Shown here piece by piece: positions 1 to 8,094 of a stretch of DNA of 64,000 nucleotides. A model generated the notes under the pieces. That model saw only the letters and a list, made by a program, of their open reading frames with translations. It was not told the origin of the DNA and made no database searches. This DNA is from Chitinophagales bacterium (lineage in GTDB: Bacteria; Bacteroidota; Bacteroidia; Chitinophagales; JADIYW01), in the NCBI GenBank assembly GCA_020636545.1, contig JACJXS010000009.1, positions 124,001 to 188,000 on the forward strand. The letters run 5' to 3'. Positions within the stretch are counted from its first letter, which is position 1, and each line of letters starts with the position of its first letter. Made by a program: the position numbers and the translations under genes.

Positions 1-461
1 CCATTTATAAAACTTACAAATGTAATATTTCCACCGTCCATTTCTACAGCAGGTTTTACGTATTTATCTAAAGCAGTTTTAATTTTAATTTCTATATCTG
101 AGTCATTTTCAAAAATAGTATTGGTTGCAGTTTTTTCAGGTTTTATAAAATCTTCGGCTATAATTGGTAAACCATTTTCTATATAATTTTTAAGAAATGA
201 TTTGATTTTCGGCATTAATTCATACCAATCAATAAAATCATCTTTTGCAACAGAAACAAAATTATTACTGATATAAACAGAAGTAATTTGTTCTATACTA
301 AACAACGCTTTAGCTAAAGGTGCTTTATCAGTTTCAGAAACAGATTCAAATTCAGCAAAATCATTAGGATATAATGGTCTGTTGATAACAAATTTAAGTG
401 TATTTGGATTGGGTGTTGATTCTGTATAAATCATCACCGGAATATTAGTTGTTGTTTCCAT
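1..461 (-). CDS. nfu: NifU/Nfu-type iron-sulfur cluster carrier, partial (C-terminus beyond window)
   Basis: Reading the minus strand from an ATG at 461-459 gives an open frame of 153 codons running off the left edge. The N-terminal half begins METTTNIPVMIYTESTPNPN, which fits the Nfu N-terminal domain (the TPNPN turn is typical). The last visible residues, LDKYVKPAVEMDGGNITFV, match the start of the NifU C-terminal domain, whose CxxC cluster ligands would lie outside the window. Proteins of this family carry [4Fe-4S] clusters to target enzymes. The start codon lies 7 nt after the stop of nadA, whose product is a [4Fe-4S] enzyme, so a shared operon and a client relation are likely (inference). 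Identification is firm; the missing CxxC cannot be checked here. Confidence 0.88.
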   Translation of the reverse strand, partial: METTTNIPVMIYTESTPNPNTLKFVINRPLYPNDFAEFESVSETDKAPLAKALFSIEQITSVYISNNFVSVAKDDFIDWYELMPKIKSFLKNYIENGLPIIAEDFIKPEKTATNTIFENDSDIEIKIKTALDKYVKPAVEMDGGNITFVSFIN

Positions 462-468
462 TTTTAAT

Positions 469-1491
469 TTATTTAATTCCTGCTTGTGCTGATATTTCCA
501 TCATTCTATCAATAGATTTTTTAGCTGCTAATCGCAAATTTTCATCTATAATAATTTCTGGCATTTCATATTTTAAGCACAAATAAATTTTTTCTAATGT
601 ATTCATTTTCATAAATGGACAATCATTACAAGCACAAGCATTATTTGGTGGTGCAGGAATGAAAGTTTTATTAGGTGAAGCTTGCATCATTTTGTGGATG
701 ATACCAGGTTCTGTTGCTACAATAAATTCTGTTGCTTCATCTGTTGATGTATATTTTAATAAAGCTGAAGTAGAACCAATATAATCAGCAACATTTAATA
801 CAGCTTCCTCACATTCTGGGTGAGCAATCATTTTAGCATTTGGATGTTTTTCTTGAAGTTTTGTAATTTTTTCTAAAGAGAAAATTTCGTGTACAATACA
901 AGAGCCATTCCATAAAACCATATCTCTTCCCAATTTTTTAGAAAGATAAGCACCTAAATTTCTGTCGGGTGCAAAAATTATTTTTTGGTCTTTTGGTAAA
1001 GTGTTGATAATTGTTTCAGCACTTGAAGAAGTAACAATATAATCTGAAAGTGCTTTTATTTCTGCAGAACAATTGATATAAGACAAAACCACATGGTCGG
1101 GATATTGCTTTTTAAACTCAGCAAATGGTCCTGGTAAACAACTATCTGCCAAACTACAACCAGCATGTAAATCAGGTAAAACTACTTTTTTGGTTGGGTT
1201 TAAAATTTTTGCTGTTTCTGCCATAAAATGAACACCAGCAAAAACAATTAAATCGGCATCTGTTTTTTCGGCATATTGAGCTAATTGTAAACTATCACCA
1301 ATATAATCAGCAACATCTTGAATATCTGCATTTTGGTAATAATGAGCTAATAAAACTGCATTTTTTTCTTTTTTCAATTTTTGAATTTCTTCAAATAAAT
1401 CTAAGGTTGGATCAATATCCATATCGATAAAACCACGTTGTGGAAGTTCTGCAATTTTTTCTTTTAAATCCATACTTGCTATATTTTCCAT
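469..1491 (-). CDS. nadA: Quinolinate synthase NadA
   Basis: NadA condenses iminoaspartate with dihydroxyacetone phosphate to quinolinate, the first committed step of de novo NAD synthesis in the cytosol. The family signatures AHYYQNADIQDVADYIGDS (near residue 50), HAGCSLADSC (near 110), NGSCIVHE (near 196) and CACNDCP (near 286) are all present. The cysteines in the last three supply the three [4Fe-4S] ligands. The frame can be extended to a TTG at 1515, but the ATG at 1491 (MENIASMD) is the better start and gives 340 residues, normal for the family. nfu follows 7 nt downstream. nadD lies 0.6 kb upstream on the same strand, separated by a gene-free stretch. Confidence 0.95.
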   Translation of the reverse strand: MENIASMDLKEKIAELPQRGFIDMDIDPTLDLFEEIQKLKKEKNAVLLAHYYQNADIQDVADYIGDSLQLAQYAEKTDADLIVFAGVHFMAETAKILNPTKKVVLPDLHAGCSLADSCLPGPFAEFKKQYPDHVVLSYINCSAEIKALSDYIVTSSSAETIINTLPKDQKIIFAPDRNLGAYLSKKLGRDMVLWNGSCIVHEIFSLEKITKLQEKHPNAKMIAHPECEEAVLNVADYIGSTSALLKYTSTDEATEFIVATEPGIIHKMMQASPNKTFIPAPPNNACACNDCPFMKMNTLEKIYLCLKYEMPEIIIDENLRLAAKKSIDRMMEISAQAGIK

Positions 1492-2096
1492 TTTTTGAAA
1501 ATTTTGTTCACACAAGATACCCCATTTTTTTTGAATTTTAGAAAATCTAAGTTTTAGAAACTATGACTAATAAAATATAAATTAATTAAAAAAAATTATT
1601 ATTACTTATTTATTACCTCTGTGCATTCGTTGATACTTTTTTTTCAATATGTTTTGTTTTTTGTTTTTTATAATTAATAAATGAGTTTATTCACATTGAT
1701 TAAACATTTTATATCTATTAATGTTCTACTTTATTTTCAAAGACTTATATTTTTTATTTGTCCTTAATACCAATTTTACACACAAGTACTATTTATTTTT
1801 TCTAACATACTTTGTGTATTCTTTTTTTTCTATTTAATGTTTATTTGTTTGAATTTTTAGTGCTTAATTTTCTAATAAGTCATCTTGCTCGTGGAGATTT
1901 TTTTACATTAAAATTACTTTGCACTTAAAATAAATTAATACACAAATTAATTGAGTTTTAAACATAAAATATTGTTAGTAAGTTGAGCTTTTTTCAATTG
2001 TTTTGTACGAATACTAACAATATTGTGTATATATTTATAGTTACTTTTATTACTAATAATAAAAAATATTATCTAATTTATTTTGAAAGTAATTTT
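1492..2096. other. 605-nt intergenic stretch between nadD and nadA
   Basis: Very AT-rich DNA with no credible open frame on either strand. The one clear structure is a 13-bp perfect inverted repeat at 1968-2024 (listed separately). A TTACTTTGCAC segment near 1910-1921 on the plus strand resembles the -7 region of the two tRNA promoters in this window, with one mismatch to TAnnTTTG. Together they could mark a small RNA, but I see no proof of transcription. Confidence 0.5.
1968..2024. terminator. 13-bp inverted repeat downstream of nadD
   Basis: AATATTGTTAGTA (1968-1980) and TACTAACAATATT (2012-2024) are perfect reverse complements around a 31-nt loop. The structure starts about 70 nt after the nadD stop codon, so it may end the wzy-like/nadD transcript. 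The stem is AT-rich, the loop is long and no strong U-run follows, so a role as protein-binding site or small-RNA fold is equally possible. Confidence 0.4.
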
Positions 2097-2672
2097 TTAT
2101 AGATAGATTTGATTATCAACTATATAATTTTCTACTTTTTCAGGTATAAAATAAAGAATGCTTTTATTTTCTTTTATTCTGTTTCTTATTTCTGTTGATG
2201 AAATATCAAGTAAGGGTAAATTTTGAATTTTAAAATAATTATCTTGATTATTGACGCTTGACGCTTGATTTTTATTTCTATTATACACTAATATCTCAAC
2301 GTTCTTTTGTATCCATTCAGTTTCTTTCCATTCGTGGAATTTTTCTATATTATCAGCACCGATAATTAATTTAAAATCATACTTAGGATAATTTTTTTTC
2401 AATTCTTTTAAGGTAAGATGTGTATAAGATGGTTTAGGTAAATTAAATTCTATATCTAAAACTTTAAAATTTGATATAGGCTCAATGGCTAATTTTACCA
2501 TTTCTAATCGATGATTTTCAGGAGCTAAATCAACATTTTTTTTGAAAGGATTTTGTGGTGATACGATAAACCAAATTTCATCTAAATTTGCAGCTTCACG
2601 AATATGTATAGCAACTAATAAATGACCAATATGTATTGGATTAAATGATCCAAAATATAAACCTATTTTCAT
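2097..2672 (-). CDS. nadD: Nicotinate-nucleotide adenylyltransferase
   Basis: NadD adenylates nicotinate mononucleotide to deamido-NAD, downstream of quinolinate in NAD synthesis. The nucleotidyltransferase signature GSFNPIHIGHLL lies at residues 8-19 (the HxGH type), and the C-terminal ISSTEIRNRI is the second ATP-binding motif. The frame extends upstream to 2762, but homology begins at the ATG at 2672 (MKIGLYFGS), giving 191 residues as expected. That ATG overlaps the stop codon of the preceding membrane-protein gene in an ATGA arrangement, which points to translational coupling. Its position near nadA on the same strand fits the shared pathway. Confidence 0.94.
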   Translation of the reverse strand: MKIGLYFGSFNPIHIGHLLVAIHIREAANLDEIWFIVSPQNPFKKNVDLAPENHRLEMVKLAIEPISNFKVLDIEFNLPKPSYTHLTLKELKKNYPKYDFKLIIGADNIEKFHEWKETEWIQKNVEILVYNRNKNQASSVNNQDNYFKIQNLPLLDISSTEIRNRIKENKSILYFIPEKVENYIVDNQIYL

Positions 2673-3835
2673 TGTTTTAGATTTTCTTGTTTTCCTAAAA
2701 TTTGAATTAATATAAATATACTTAAACCAACTAATTGTTCTGTTAAAGCATCCCAAAAGCAAACCATTAAAAATAGACTATTTAATATAAATAATAGCTT
2801 ATTATTTATCCAATATTCTTTTAAAATAATGATTATTGAAAATGTAAATAAAATAAATCCAACGACACCAGTACTCACTAAAATTTGTAAATAAGAATTA
2901 TGTACATACATCATTTTAGAAGCATCAAAATATTTATAGATAGCATTGTATTTATTTTCAGTTTCTTTTTTTATATTAGTCAATCCAACACCTAAAAGTT
3001 TATTTTCTTTAAAAATATTCCAAGCAATTTGAAAGGAAACTATTCTTCTTGCATCTGAATAATCTAATACATTTTCTTGGTGGAGTTGTTGTATATCATA
3101 TTTTAAATAATTTATTTTATTCTGTAAATTAGTACTAAATAAATAACCAATTACTGGAAAAAGTAAAATAATTATATATTGATATTTCTTGTAATATATT
3201 TTTTGAATGATATAAATTATTATAGAAATATATAGTATTAATAATCCAGATTTTACTGCCAAAATATGTAAGTATATTATAAAGTATAGTATAATTATAT
3301 TTTTAAACTTATTGTTGATAATATTTGTATAAGTTAGAATATTTATACTTAATACGATTAGTAAACTGAATTTTACATGGTGCATAAAGGTAGGTAATAC
3401 TTGACCTTTAGAATATAAATTGTTCCAATAGTTTTTATCGGAAAAATATTGGATAATAGTATAAAATGAAATTCCAATTAAAAAGAAAAGTATTAAATTG
3501 AAAAGAATTTTTTTTTGCTGATTACTTATAATTTTAATTGAATAAATGAACGCAAACCCTAATAAACTAATTTTTGAAATTATAGTTTGGAGACTATCTA
3601 ATATATTATTTGTTTTCCAAAAAGCACCAAATAAATAAACCATGAATAATAAAAGAAATCCTAATGGTAAATTTTCTTTTAGGTAAATTTCATTAAATTT
3701 TTTTGTTATTACCCAAGCAAAAAATAGTAGCGTAGAAATACTTAAAACAGCATTACTAAAAAATAAACCAACTACAAAAGTAGAAAGTAGGGCAATATTA
3801 ATGTTTTGATATATTGTTTCATTAATTTTCAACAC
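2669..3835 (-). CDS. O-antigen ligase/polymerase-like polytopic membrane protein
   Basis: A 388-residue protein with about ten hydrophobic segments and one larger hydrophilic loop (roughly residues 235-300). Near the C-terminus, GVGLTNIKKE followed by YVHNSYLQILVSTGVVGF matches the Wzy_C (O-antigen ligase/polymerase) pattern, in which a conserved H-N-x-(Y/F) precedes a membrane helix. Such proteins act at the periplasmic face of the inner membrane on lipid-linked oligosaccharides. The start used is GTG at 3835; no in-frame ATG lies upstream. It overlaps nadD by 4 nt. The substrate cannot be told from sequence; exopolysaccharide polymerase is as possible as lipid A-core ligase. Confidence 0.8.
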   Translation of the reverse strand: MLKINETIYQNINIALLSTFVVGLFFSNAVLSISTLLFFAWVITKKFNEIYLKENLPLGFLLLFMVYLFGAFWKTNNILDSLQTIISKISLLGFAFIYSIKIISNQQKKILFNLILFFLIGISFYTIIQYFSDKNYWNNLYSKGQVLPTFMHHVKFSLLIVLSINILTYTNIINNKFKNIIILYFIIYLHILAVKSGLLILYISIIIYIIQKIYYKKYQYIIILLFPVIGYLFSTNLQNKINYLKYDIQQLHQENVLDYSDARRIVSFQIAWNIFKENKLLGVGLTNIKKETENKYNAIYKYFDASKMMYVHNSYLQILVSTGVVGFILFTFSIIIILKEYWINNKLLFILNSLFLMVCFWDALTEQLVGLSIFILIQILGKQENLKQ

Positions 3836-3853
3836 ATTAAAAATAGAAATTTT

Positions 3854-4363
3854 TTACAATCTTCCTAAACCTACTCTCACTGCTACATTGAAATTTAGAT
3901 AACTAAACGAAAAATCATTTTTCTTGATTTTTGTAATTCTATCGTAATAGAAAGTAGGAGCGTAGTCAAATGAAAGATTAAATGGTACAATTAAGTTTTG
4001 TGTCCAAAAATCTAAACCCACCACAGGAGCAAGACCACCAGAAATAATAGCTTGTTTTGGTGCATTTTTTCCAAAACCTATATTTCCACCACCACCAACA
4101 TAAACAAACCATTTGCCTCTTCTGTCTATCTCAAAATGTTTTTGATAAGCTGTTCCAAAATTTAAAACTGAAGTATTGTATAATGTACCATGAACACCTT
4201 GTTTCACAGTAAATTCTAATGCATTTCCATTTCTATCTAAAAAGTATTTTCCTGATAAACCCCAACCATAACCAAAGCGTAAACCAATAGCTCCTTTACT
4301 TTCTTGGGTAAAAGAATTGGTTAGGCTAAAAATTAAAAATATAAATAGAAAATTTTTTAGCAT
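3854..4363 (-). CDS. Small outer-membrane beta-barrel-like protein, unknown function
   Basis: Residues 1-19 form a signal peptide (MLKNFLFIFLIFSLTNSFTQ) with a likely cleavage near TQ/ES. The remaining 150 residues alternate polar and hydrophobic residues in short strands rich in Gly and aromatics (LRFGYGWGLSGKYFL, WFVYVGGGGNIGFG, FSYLNFNVAVRVGLGRL), the pattern of a small porin-like barrel. The terminal strand near the C-terminus fits Bam-dependent insertion. I do not recognise a named family. It sits between scpA and the Wzy-like gene on the same strand, with 60-nt and 18-nt gaps. Confidence 0.65.
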   Translation of the reverse strand: MLKNFLFIFLIFSLTNSFTQESKGAIGLRFGYGWGLSGKYFLDRNGNALEFTVKQGVHGTLYNTSVLNFGTAYQKHFEIDRRGKWFVYVGGGGNIGFGKNAPKQAIISGGLAPVVGLDFWTQNLIVPFNLSFDYAPTFYYDRITKIKKNDFSFSYLNFNVAVRVGLGRL

Positions 4364-4423
4364 AAATTATTTAATACAAGATAATATTTTTTCTCTTAAA
4401 ATAGAGTTTTATAATTTTTTAGC

Positions 4424-5173
4424 TTAATCATCTATTCTTGTACTACTCAACCAAAAGTTGTTATTTCCTTCACCTAATACTAAGAAAATTACTTGTTGTT
4501 GGATTAACTCTAACATACCTAAAAAAATAAAAACAGCATGCATTTTATTTTCACAAGCAGTTAAAATTTCTTCAAAGGAACTTTTTTTCTTTTCTTTAAT
4601 TAAAGATGCTAATTTATTTCTTTCTTCTTCAATCGTATATTCGTACTGAACAATTTTATGTGTAATTTTTTCAGTTCTAGTTTTGTATTTATCCAATGCA
4701 CGTTGATAAGCACGCATCAATTTTATCAAAGAAACCGTTTCCAGTTCAACATCATCAGCTAAGATTTTAATTAAATCTTCAACTTCAGCTTTTTGATTAC
4801 CACGAGTATGTCTTAAACTACGTTGAGCTTCTAAATCTTTAATTTCTTCAACAACCTCTTTAATTTTTTTATATTCCACTAATTGTTGAATAAGTTCTTG
4901 TCTTGGGTCGATTTCATTTCCTTGCTCATCTAATTCTTTTCTAGGCAGAAGCATTTTAGCTTTTATTCTCATCAAAGATGCAGCAACTAACATAAATTCA
5001 CTGGCAACTTCAATATTTAATCTTTCTAAATGATGGATATAATTCAAAAAATCTTTTGTGATTTTGAAAATTGGAATATCTTCAATATCTAATTCATCTC
5101 TTTCAATAAAGAACAATAACAAATCGAATGGTCCTTCAAATTGTGGTAAATGGATTAAAAAAGGAGCTGACAT
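4424..5173 (-). CDS. scpA: Segregation and condensation protein A
   Basis: ScpA is the kleisin subunit that bridges the heads of the SMC dimer and binds ScpB, compacting and separating newly replicated origins. The N-terminal FEGPFDLLLFFIERDELDI (residues 12-30), followed by ASEFMLVAASLMRIKAKMLLP (about 61-81), is diagnostic. The C-terminal winged-helix half ends FIFLGMLELIQQQ, as in other ScpA proteins. Length (249) is normal. It faces a plus-strand gene across a 64-nt divergent gap. It lies 2.4 kb from the parS cluster; SMC-ScpAB is loaded at parS by ParB in other bacteria, so the neighbourhood is coherent. Confidence 0.93.
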   Translation of the reverse strand: MSAPFLIHLPQFEGPFDLLLFFIERDELDIEDIPIFKITKDFLNYIHHLERLNIEVASEFMLVAASLMRIKAKMLLPRKELDEQGNEIDPRQELIQQLVEYKKIKEVVEEIKDLEAQRSLRHTRGNQKAEVEDLIKILADDVELETVSLIKLMRAYQRALDKYKTRTEKITHKIVQYEYTIEEERNKLASLIKEKKKSSFEEILTACENKMHAVFIFLGMLELIQQQVIFLVLGEGNNNFWLSSTRIDD

Positions 5174-5237
5174 ATATTTTATTTACTTAGAATGTTTATT
5201 TTTGAATACTCTAAGATACATACAAGTTGTTTTTTTT

Positions 5238-6503
5238 ATGCAAATAGTTATCTACACAACTGAAGTTACTAACAGACTAAAATATGTTTTAGATTTTATA
5301 TTTGTTCAATATTTTGGAATAGATTATTTTTTAGAAACGGATATTGTTGTTTTTAAAAAGCAAACTTTAATTGCAAATTTTATTTGTATAAATTATTCCA
5401 AAGAACAAATTAATAATTGTGTAAATATATCTTGTGAAAAATTACTGTTTCAAACAAATATAATACCTCAAAAAATATTTATTGCACAGATTGATGAAAT
5501 GCCTGTTATATTTCCTTCGGAATTTCTGGACTCTAGTTTCCAATTTGATATTTTTGCGGCTATATTTTATCTTATAACTCGTTACGAAGAATATCTACCT
5601 CATGAACAAGATGAACATGGACGTTATTGTTCGCACAATTCAATTTTAGCTAAGCCTGAATTTAGTTTTAAACCCATAGTTGAAATTTGGTTAGCTTATT
5701 TTAAATCCATTTTATTAAATATTCAACCAGGTTTAGAATTTAAAAGACATAAGTTTACTAAGATTTTTACTTTTGATATTGATAATGCTTTTCAATATAA
5801 GCATAGAAATTGGTTTAAGCATCCACCTAATATATTTATAACAGAAGTAAGAAATGTGTTGTTTGGAAAGCAAAATGACAAGTATAATACATTTGATGAA
5901 TTATTTCAATTTTGTAATCAACTTTCCCATAAACCTTATTTCTTTTTTCTATTGAATGACAGTTCTAGGAGAAATAGCAATGTTTCTCCAAAAGCCAATG
6001 CATTACACCATATTATCAAAAATTGTACAGAATTTTATATTGGTATCCATTCATCTTATCATTTTTCGCAAACTTTTTTTATTCGCGAAATACAATTGTT
6101 ATCAAAAATTGTAAACTATCCTATTGTTTTTTCAAGACAACATTTTTTAAAAATTAGTTTTCCGGATTATTTTAGAACACTTGTTGAGTATGGCATTACT
6201 AAAGATTTTTCTTTAAGCTATCCAAATATTTCAGGATGTAGAGCAGGTACTACACAAGCCTTTTTCTTTTTTGATATAATAAATGATAAACAAACATCGT
6301 TACTAATACAACCATTTATTTTTATGGATGCCACCTATCAATATTATATTCACGATGATAATTATACTATTCAACATAAAGTAGAAAAGTTATTAGATGA
6401 AATACAAAGAATAAACGGTAATTTTGTATCCTTATTTCATAATGATTTATTACATGATAGTTTACCCTTTAAAAACATTATGAAAAATATTCAAGAATAT
6501 TAA
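5238..6503 (+). CDS. Polysaccharide deacetylase-like protein (NodB-type fold, DUF7033-like N-terminus)
   Basis: A 421-residue protein from the ATG at 5238; the frame extends back to 5058 only as antisense of scpA. The N-terminal 150 residues are a domain often found in Bacteroidota before a deacetylase fold. The C-terminal part shows TFDIDNAFQ (motif 1, metal/catalytic Asp), IGIHSSYH (motif 2, the two metal-binding His) and SRQHFLKI (motif 3 Arg), then DFSLSYPNISGCRAGTT. These are the positions used by carbohydrate esterase family 4 enzymes. It lacks a signal peptide. The next gene, PorP/SprF-like, starts 9 nt downstream. Substrate unknown; probably surface glycan. Confidence 0.75.
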   Translation: MQIVIYTTEVTNRLKYVLDFIFVQYFGIDYFLETDIVVFKKQTLIANFICINYSKEQINNCVNISCEKLLFQTNIIPQKIFIAQIDEMPVIFPSEFLDSSFQFDIFAAIFYLITRYEEYLPHEQDEHGRYCSHNSILAKPEFSFKPIVEIWLAYFKSILLNIQPGLEFKRHKFTKIFTFDIDNAFQYKHRNWFKHPPNIFITEVRNVLFGKQNDKYNTFDELFQFCNQLSHKPYFFFLLNDSSRRNSNVSPKANALHHIIKNCTEFYIGIHSSYHFSQTFFIREIQLLSKIVNYPIVFSRQHFLKISFPDYFRTLVEYGITKDFSLSYPNISGCRAGTTQAFFFFDIINDKQTSLLIQPFIFMDATYQYYIHDDNYTIQHKVEKLLDEIQRINGNFVSLFHNDLLHDSLPFKNIMKNIQEY

Positions 6504-6512
6504 TAGCAAAGT

Positions 6513-7547
6513 ATGTTTAATTATATATATAGAGGTGTTTGGATTTTATTCGTTTTTTTATTTTCTTTTGTACAATTATATAGTCAAGATTATAAGTTTG
6601 CACAATATTATAATTCCCCATTGAACCTCAATCCTGCTTTGACAGGTAAAATAAATAGTTTATACCGTTTAACAGCAAATTATAGAATGCAATATTTTAC
6701 TGTTCAAGCACCATCACCTTATACAACAATTTCTGGCTCTGCTGACTTTGGTTTATTTCGAGATAAATTGAATAATGATATTTTCGGACTTGGAATTGTT
6801 TTTGGAAATGATAGACAAACAATATTGCGAACGAATAAACTAGATTTATCTGCAGCTTATCATAAAAGTATTGGCTATAAAAAACAACATTATTTTAGTG
6901 CAGGGTTGCAAATTGGATTTATACAACGAACAATTGACTTGAATAATCTATATTTTGGTGCTCAATTTGATGAAGATAGATTTGATTTAACAAAGCCAAA
7001 TTTAGAAAACTTCAATTCTAATAAGTTTATTAAGCCCGATTTTAATCTTGGTTTATTTTGGACATCTTCATTGAATAAAGACAAAATTGGCATTTTTGCT
7101 GGAGTTTCTGCATTTAATATGTTTTTACCGAATCAAAGTTTTTTATCTTCAAACTATGAACGATCTATGCGTTTTGTTGTCTATTCAGGTGCGTCATTCC
7201 AAATCAAGAAATTTATGATGATTATTCCAAATACATTATTTGCATTACAAGCAAAAAGTATTGACTGGAGCCTTGGATCTAATTTTGCTTTTAATATTTC
7301 CGAAAAGCGATATGCTTTTAAATCTTCTGTATTGTTTGGTGTGTTTTATAATGGAAATGGTTTAATATCTACAAATGTAGGAATTCAACATCAAGGATTT
7401 ATGGCAATGCTAGGTTATGATGCTGATTTAGTAAAAGATATTAACAATGCTGTTAAGTCTGTAGGTGCGATGGAAATTTCTTTGATTTATACTGGAAATC
7501 CTATTAAATCGAAGATATATCAACCTTTATTTTGTCCTAAGTTTTAA
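6513..7547 (+). CDS. PorP/SprF family type IX secretion-associated membrane protein
   Basis: A signal peptide (residues 1-25, ending LYSQ) precedes QDYKFAQYYNSPLNLNPALTG, the hallmark N-terminus of the PorP/SprF family. The rest reads as repeated amphipathic beta strands of an outer-membrane barrel. PorP/SprF proteins take part in type IX secretion, gliding and attachment of secreted proteins in Bacteroidota; genomes often carry many paralogs, frequently near their substrates. The only type IX substrate candidate here is the hydrolase at 23660-25547, too far away to pair. Length (344) is typical. Start at the ATG, 9 nt after the previous gene, suggesting co-transcription. Confidence 0.88.
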   Translation: MFNYIYRGVWILFVFLFSFVQLYSQDYKFAQYYNSPLNLNPALTGKINSLYRLTANYRMQYFTVQAPSPYTTISGSADFGLFRDKLNNDIFGLGIVFGNDRQTILRTNKLDLSAAYHKSIGYKKQHYFSAGLQIGFIQRTIDLNNLYFGAQFDEDRFDLTKPNLENFNSNKFIKPDFNLGLFWTSSLNKDKIGIFAGVSAFNMFLPNQSFLSSNYERSMRFVVYSGASFQIKKFMMIIPNTLFALQAKSIDWSLGSNFAFNISEKRYAFKSSVLFGVFYNGNGLISTNVGIQHQGFMAMLGYDADLVKDINNAVKSVGAMEISLIYTGNPIKSKIYQPLFCPKF

Positions 7548-7554
7548 TTTTGAT

Positions 7555-7570
7555 TGTTCCACGTGAAACA
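7555..7570. promoter_or_regulatory. parS site 1 (ParB binding site)
   Basis: TGTTCCACGTGAAACA matches the ParB consensus TGTTNCACGTGAAACA at every defined position. It begins 8 nt after the PorP/SprF stop codon. Confidence 0.92.
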
Positions 7571-7580
7571 CTAACATTTT

Positions 7581-7609
7581 ATAAACATCAAACTTATTAA
7601 GATGTTTAT
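7581..7609 (+). terminator. Hairpin after the PorP/SprF gene
   Basis: ATAAACATC (7581-7589) pairs perfectly with GATGTTTAT (7601-7609) around an 11-nt loop, followed by AGTTTTGTG. It may terminate the deacetylase/PorP transcript, although the following T-run is short. Confidence 0.4.
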
Positions 7610-7739
7610 AGTTTTGTGTATTGTTTGCTTTGTTTGACTATACTCTTTATTTTTCTTAGGATACAAAATTTATAATTTTTTTCTTATTAAGTTATTTATT
7701 TCAAAGCAAGTTGTATATTTATTCTCGATTTGCTCATTT

Positions 7740-7755
7740 TGTTTCACGTGAAACA
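7740..7755. promoter_or_regulatory. parS site 2 (perfect palindrome)
   Basis: TGTTTCACGTGAAACA is a perfect 16-bp palindrome identical to the classical Bacillus-type parS core. Confidence 0.95.
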
Positions 7756-7890
7756 ATTTTTTCTTCTCCTTTTAATACTTCTTATGTTTTATTGTTCTTT
7801 ATTTTATTGTCTTTGCTTTATATTTTATTATAGAAACTTTTTTCAACTTTGAATATTATCAATTTTAATTTGTGATATTATACTTTGGTT

Positions 7891-7906
7891 TGTTCCACGT
7901 GAAACA
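7891..7906. promoter_or_regulatory. parS site 3
   Basis: TGTTCCACGTGAAACA is identical to site 1. Sites are 185 and 151 bp apart (start to start). Confidence 0.92.
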
Positions 7907-8082
7907 ATTCACATTTATTCCACATGTTTATTATCTACATGTTTATAATTTTGTTGATGAGCAAAATACTTAGTATTTGATTTGTTAGTTTGATTGTTTT
8001 CTCTTTTGGTTCAATTTAAGCTATAAAAGTTAAGTATTCTATATTTTTTTTATCTGTTTATATATTTTCTTAGATATTCACT

Positions 8083-8090
8083 TAACTTTG
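8083..8090 (+). promoter_or_regulatory. Possible -7 promoter element of mnmG
   Basis: TAACTTTG fits the Bacteroidota -7 consensus TAnnTTTG and ends 4 nt before the mnmG ATG, which would make the transcript leaderless or nearly so. No convincing TTTG lies 19-21 nt upstream, so this is tentative. Confidence 0.35.
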
Positions 8091-8094
8091 TATT

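Larger units (their letters stand above)
7548..8094. other. Gene-free parS region upstream of mnmG (candidate centromere)
   Basis: 547 nt without a credible ORF, very AT-rich, containing three parS sites (7555, 7740, 7891), a 9-bp hairpin at 7581-7609, and a 10-bp direct repeat ACATGTTTAT at 7922-7931 and 7937-7946 (15-nt period). The repeat is interleaved with TTATCTACA, one mismatch from the DnaA box TTATCCACA. In many bacteria mnmG (gidA) lies close to oriC, so this may be part of or near the origin. I do not call oriC itself, because no cluster of good DnaA boxes and no dnaA gene is present. Confidence 0.6.

Noticed and set aside
7548..8094. Calling oriC outright
   Set aside because: No dnaA gene, no cluster of good DnaA boxes and no usable skew signal within one window; only the parS cluster is firm.
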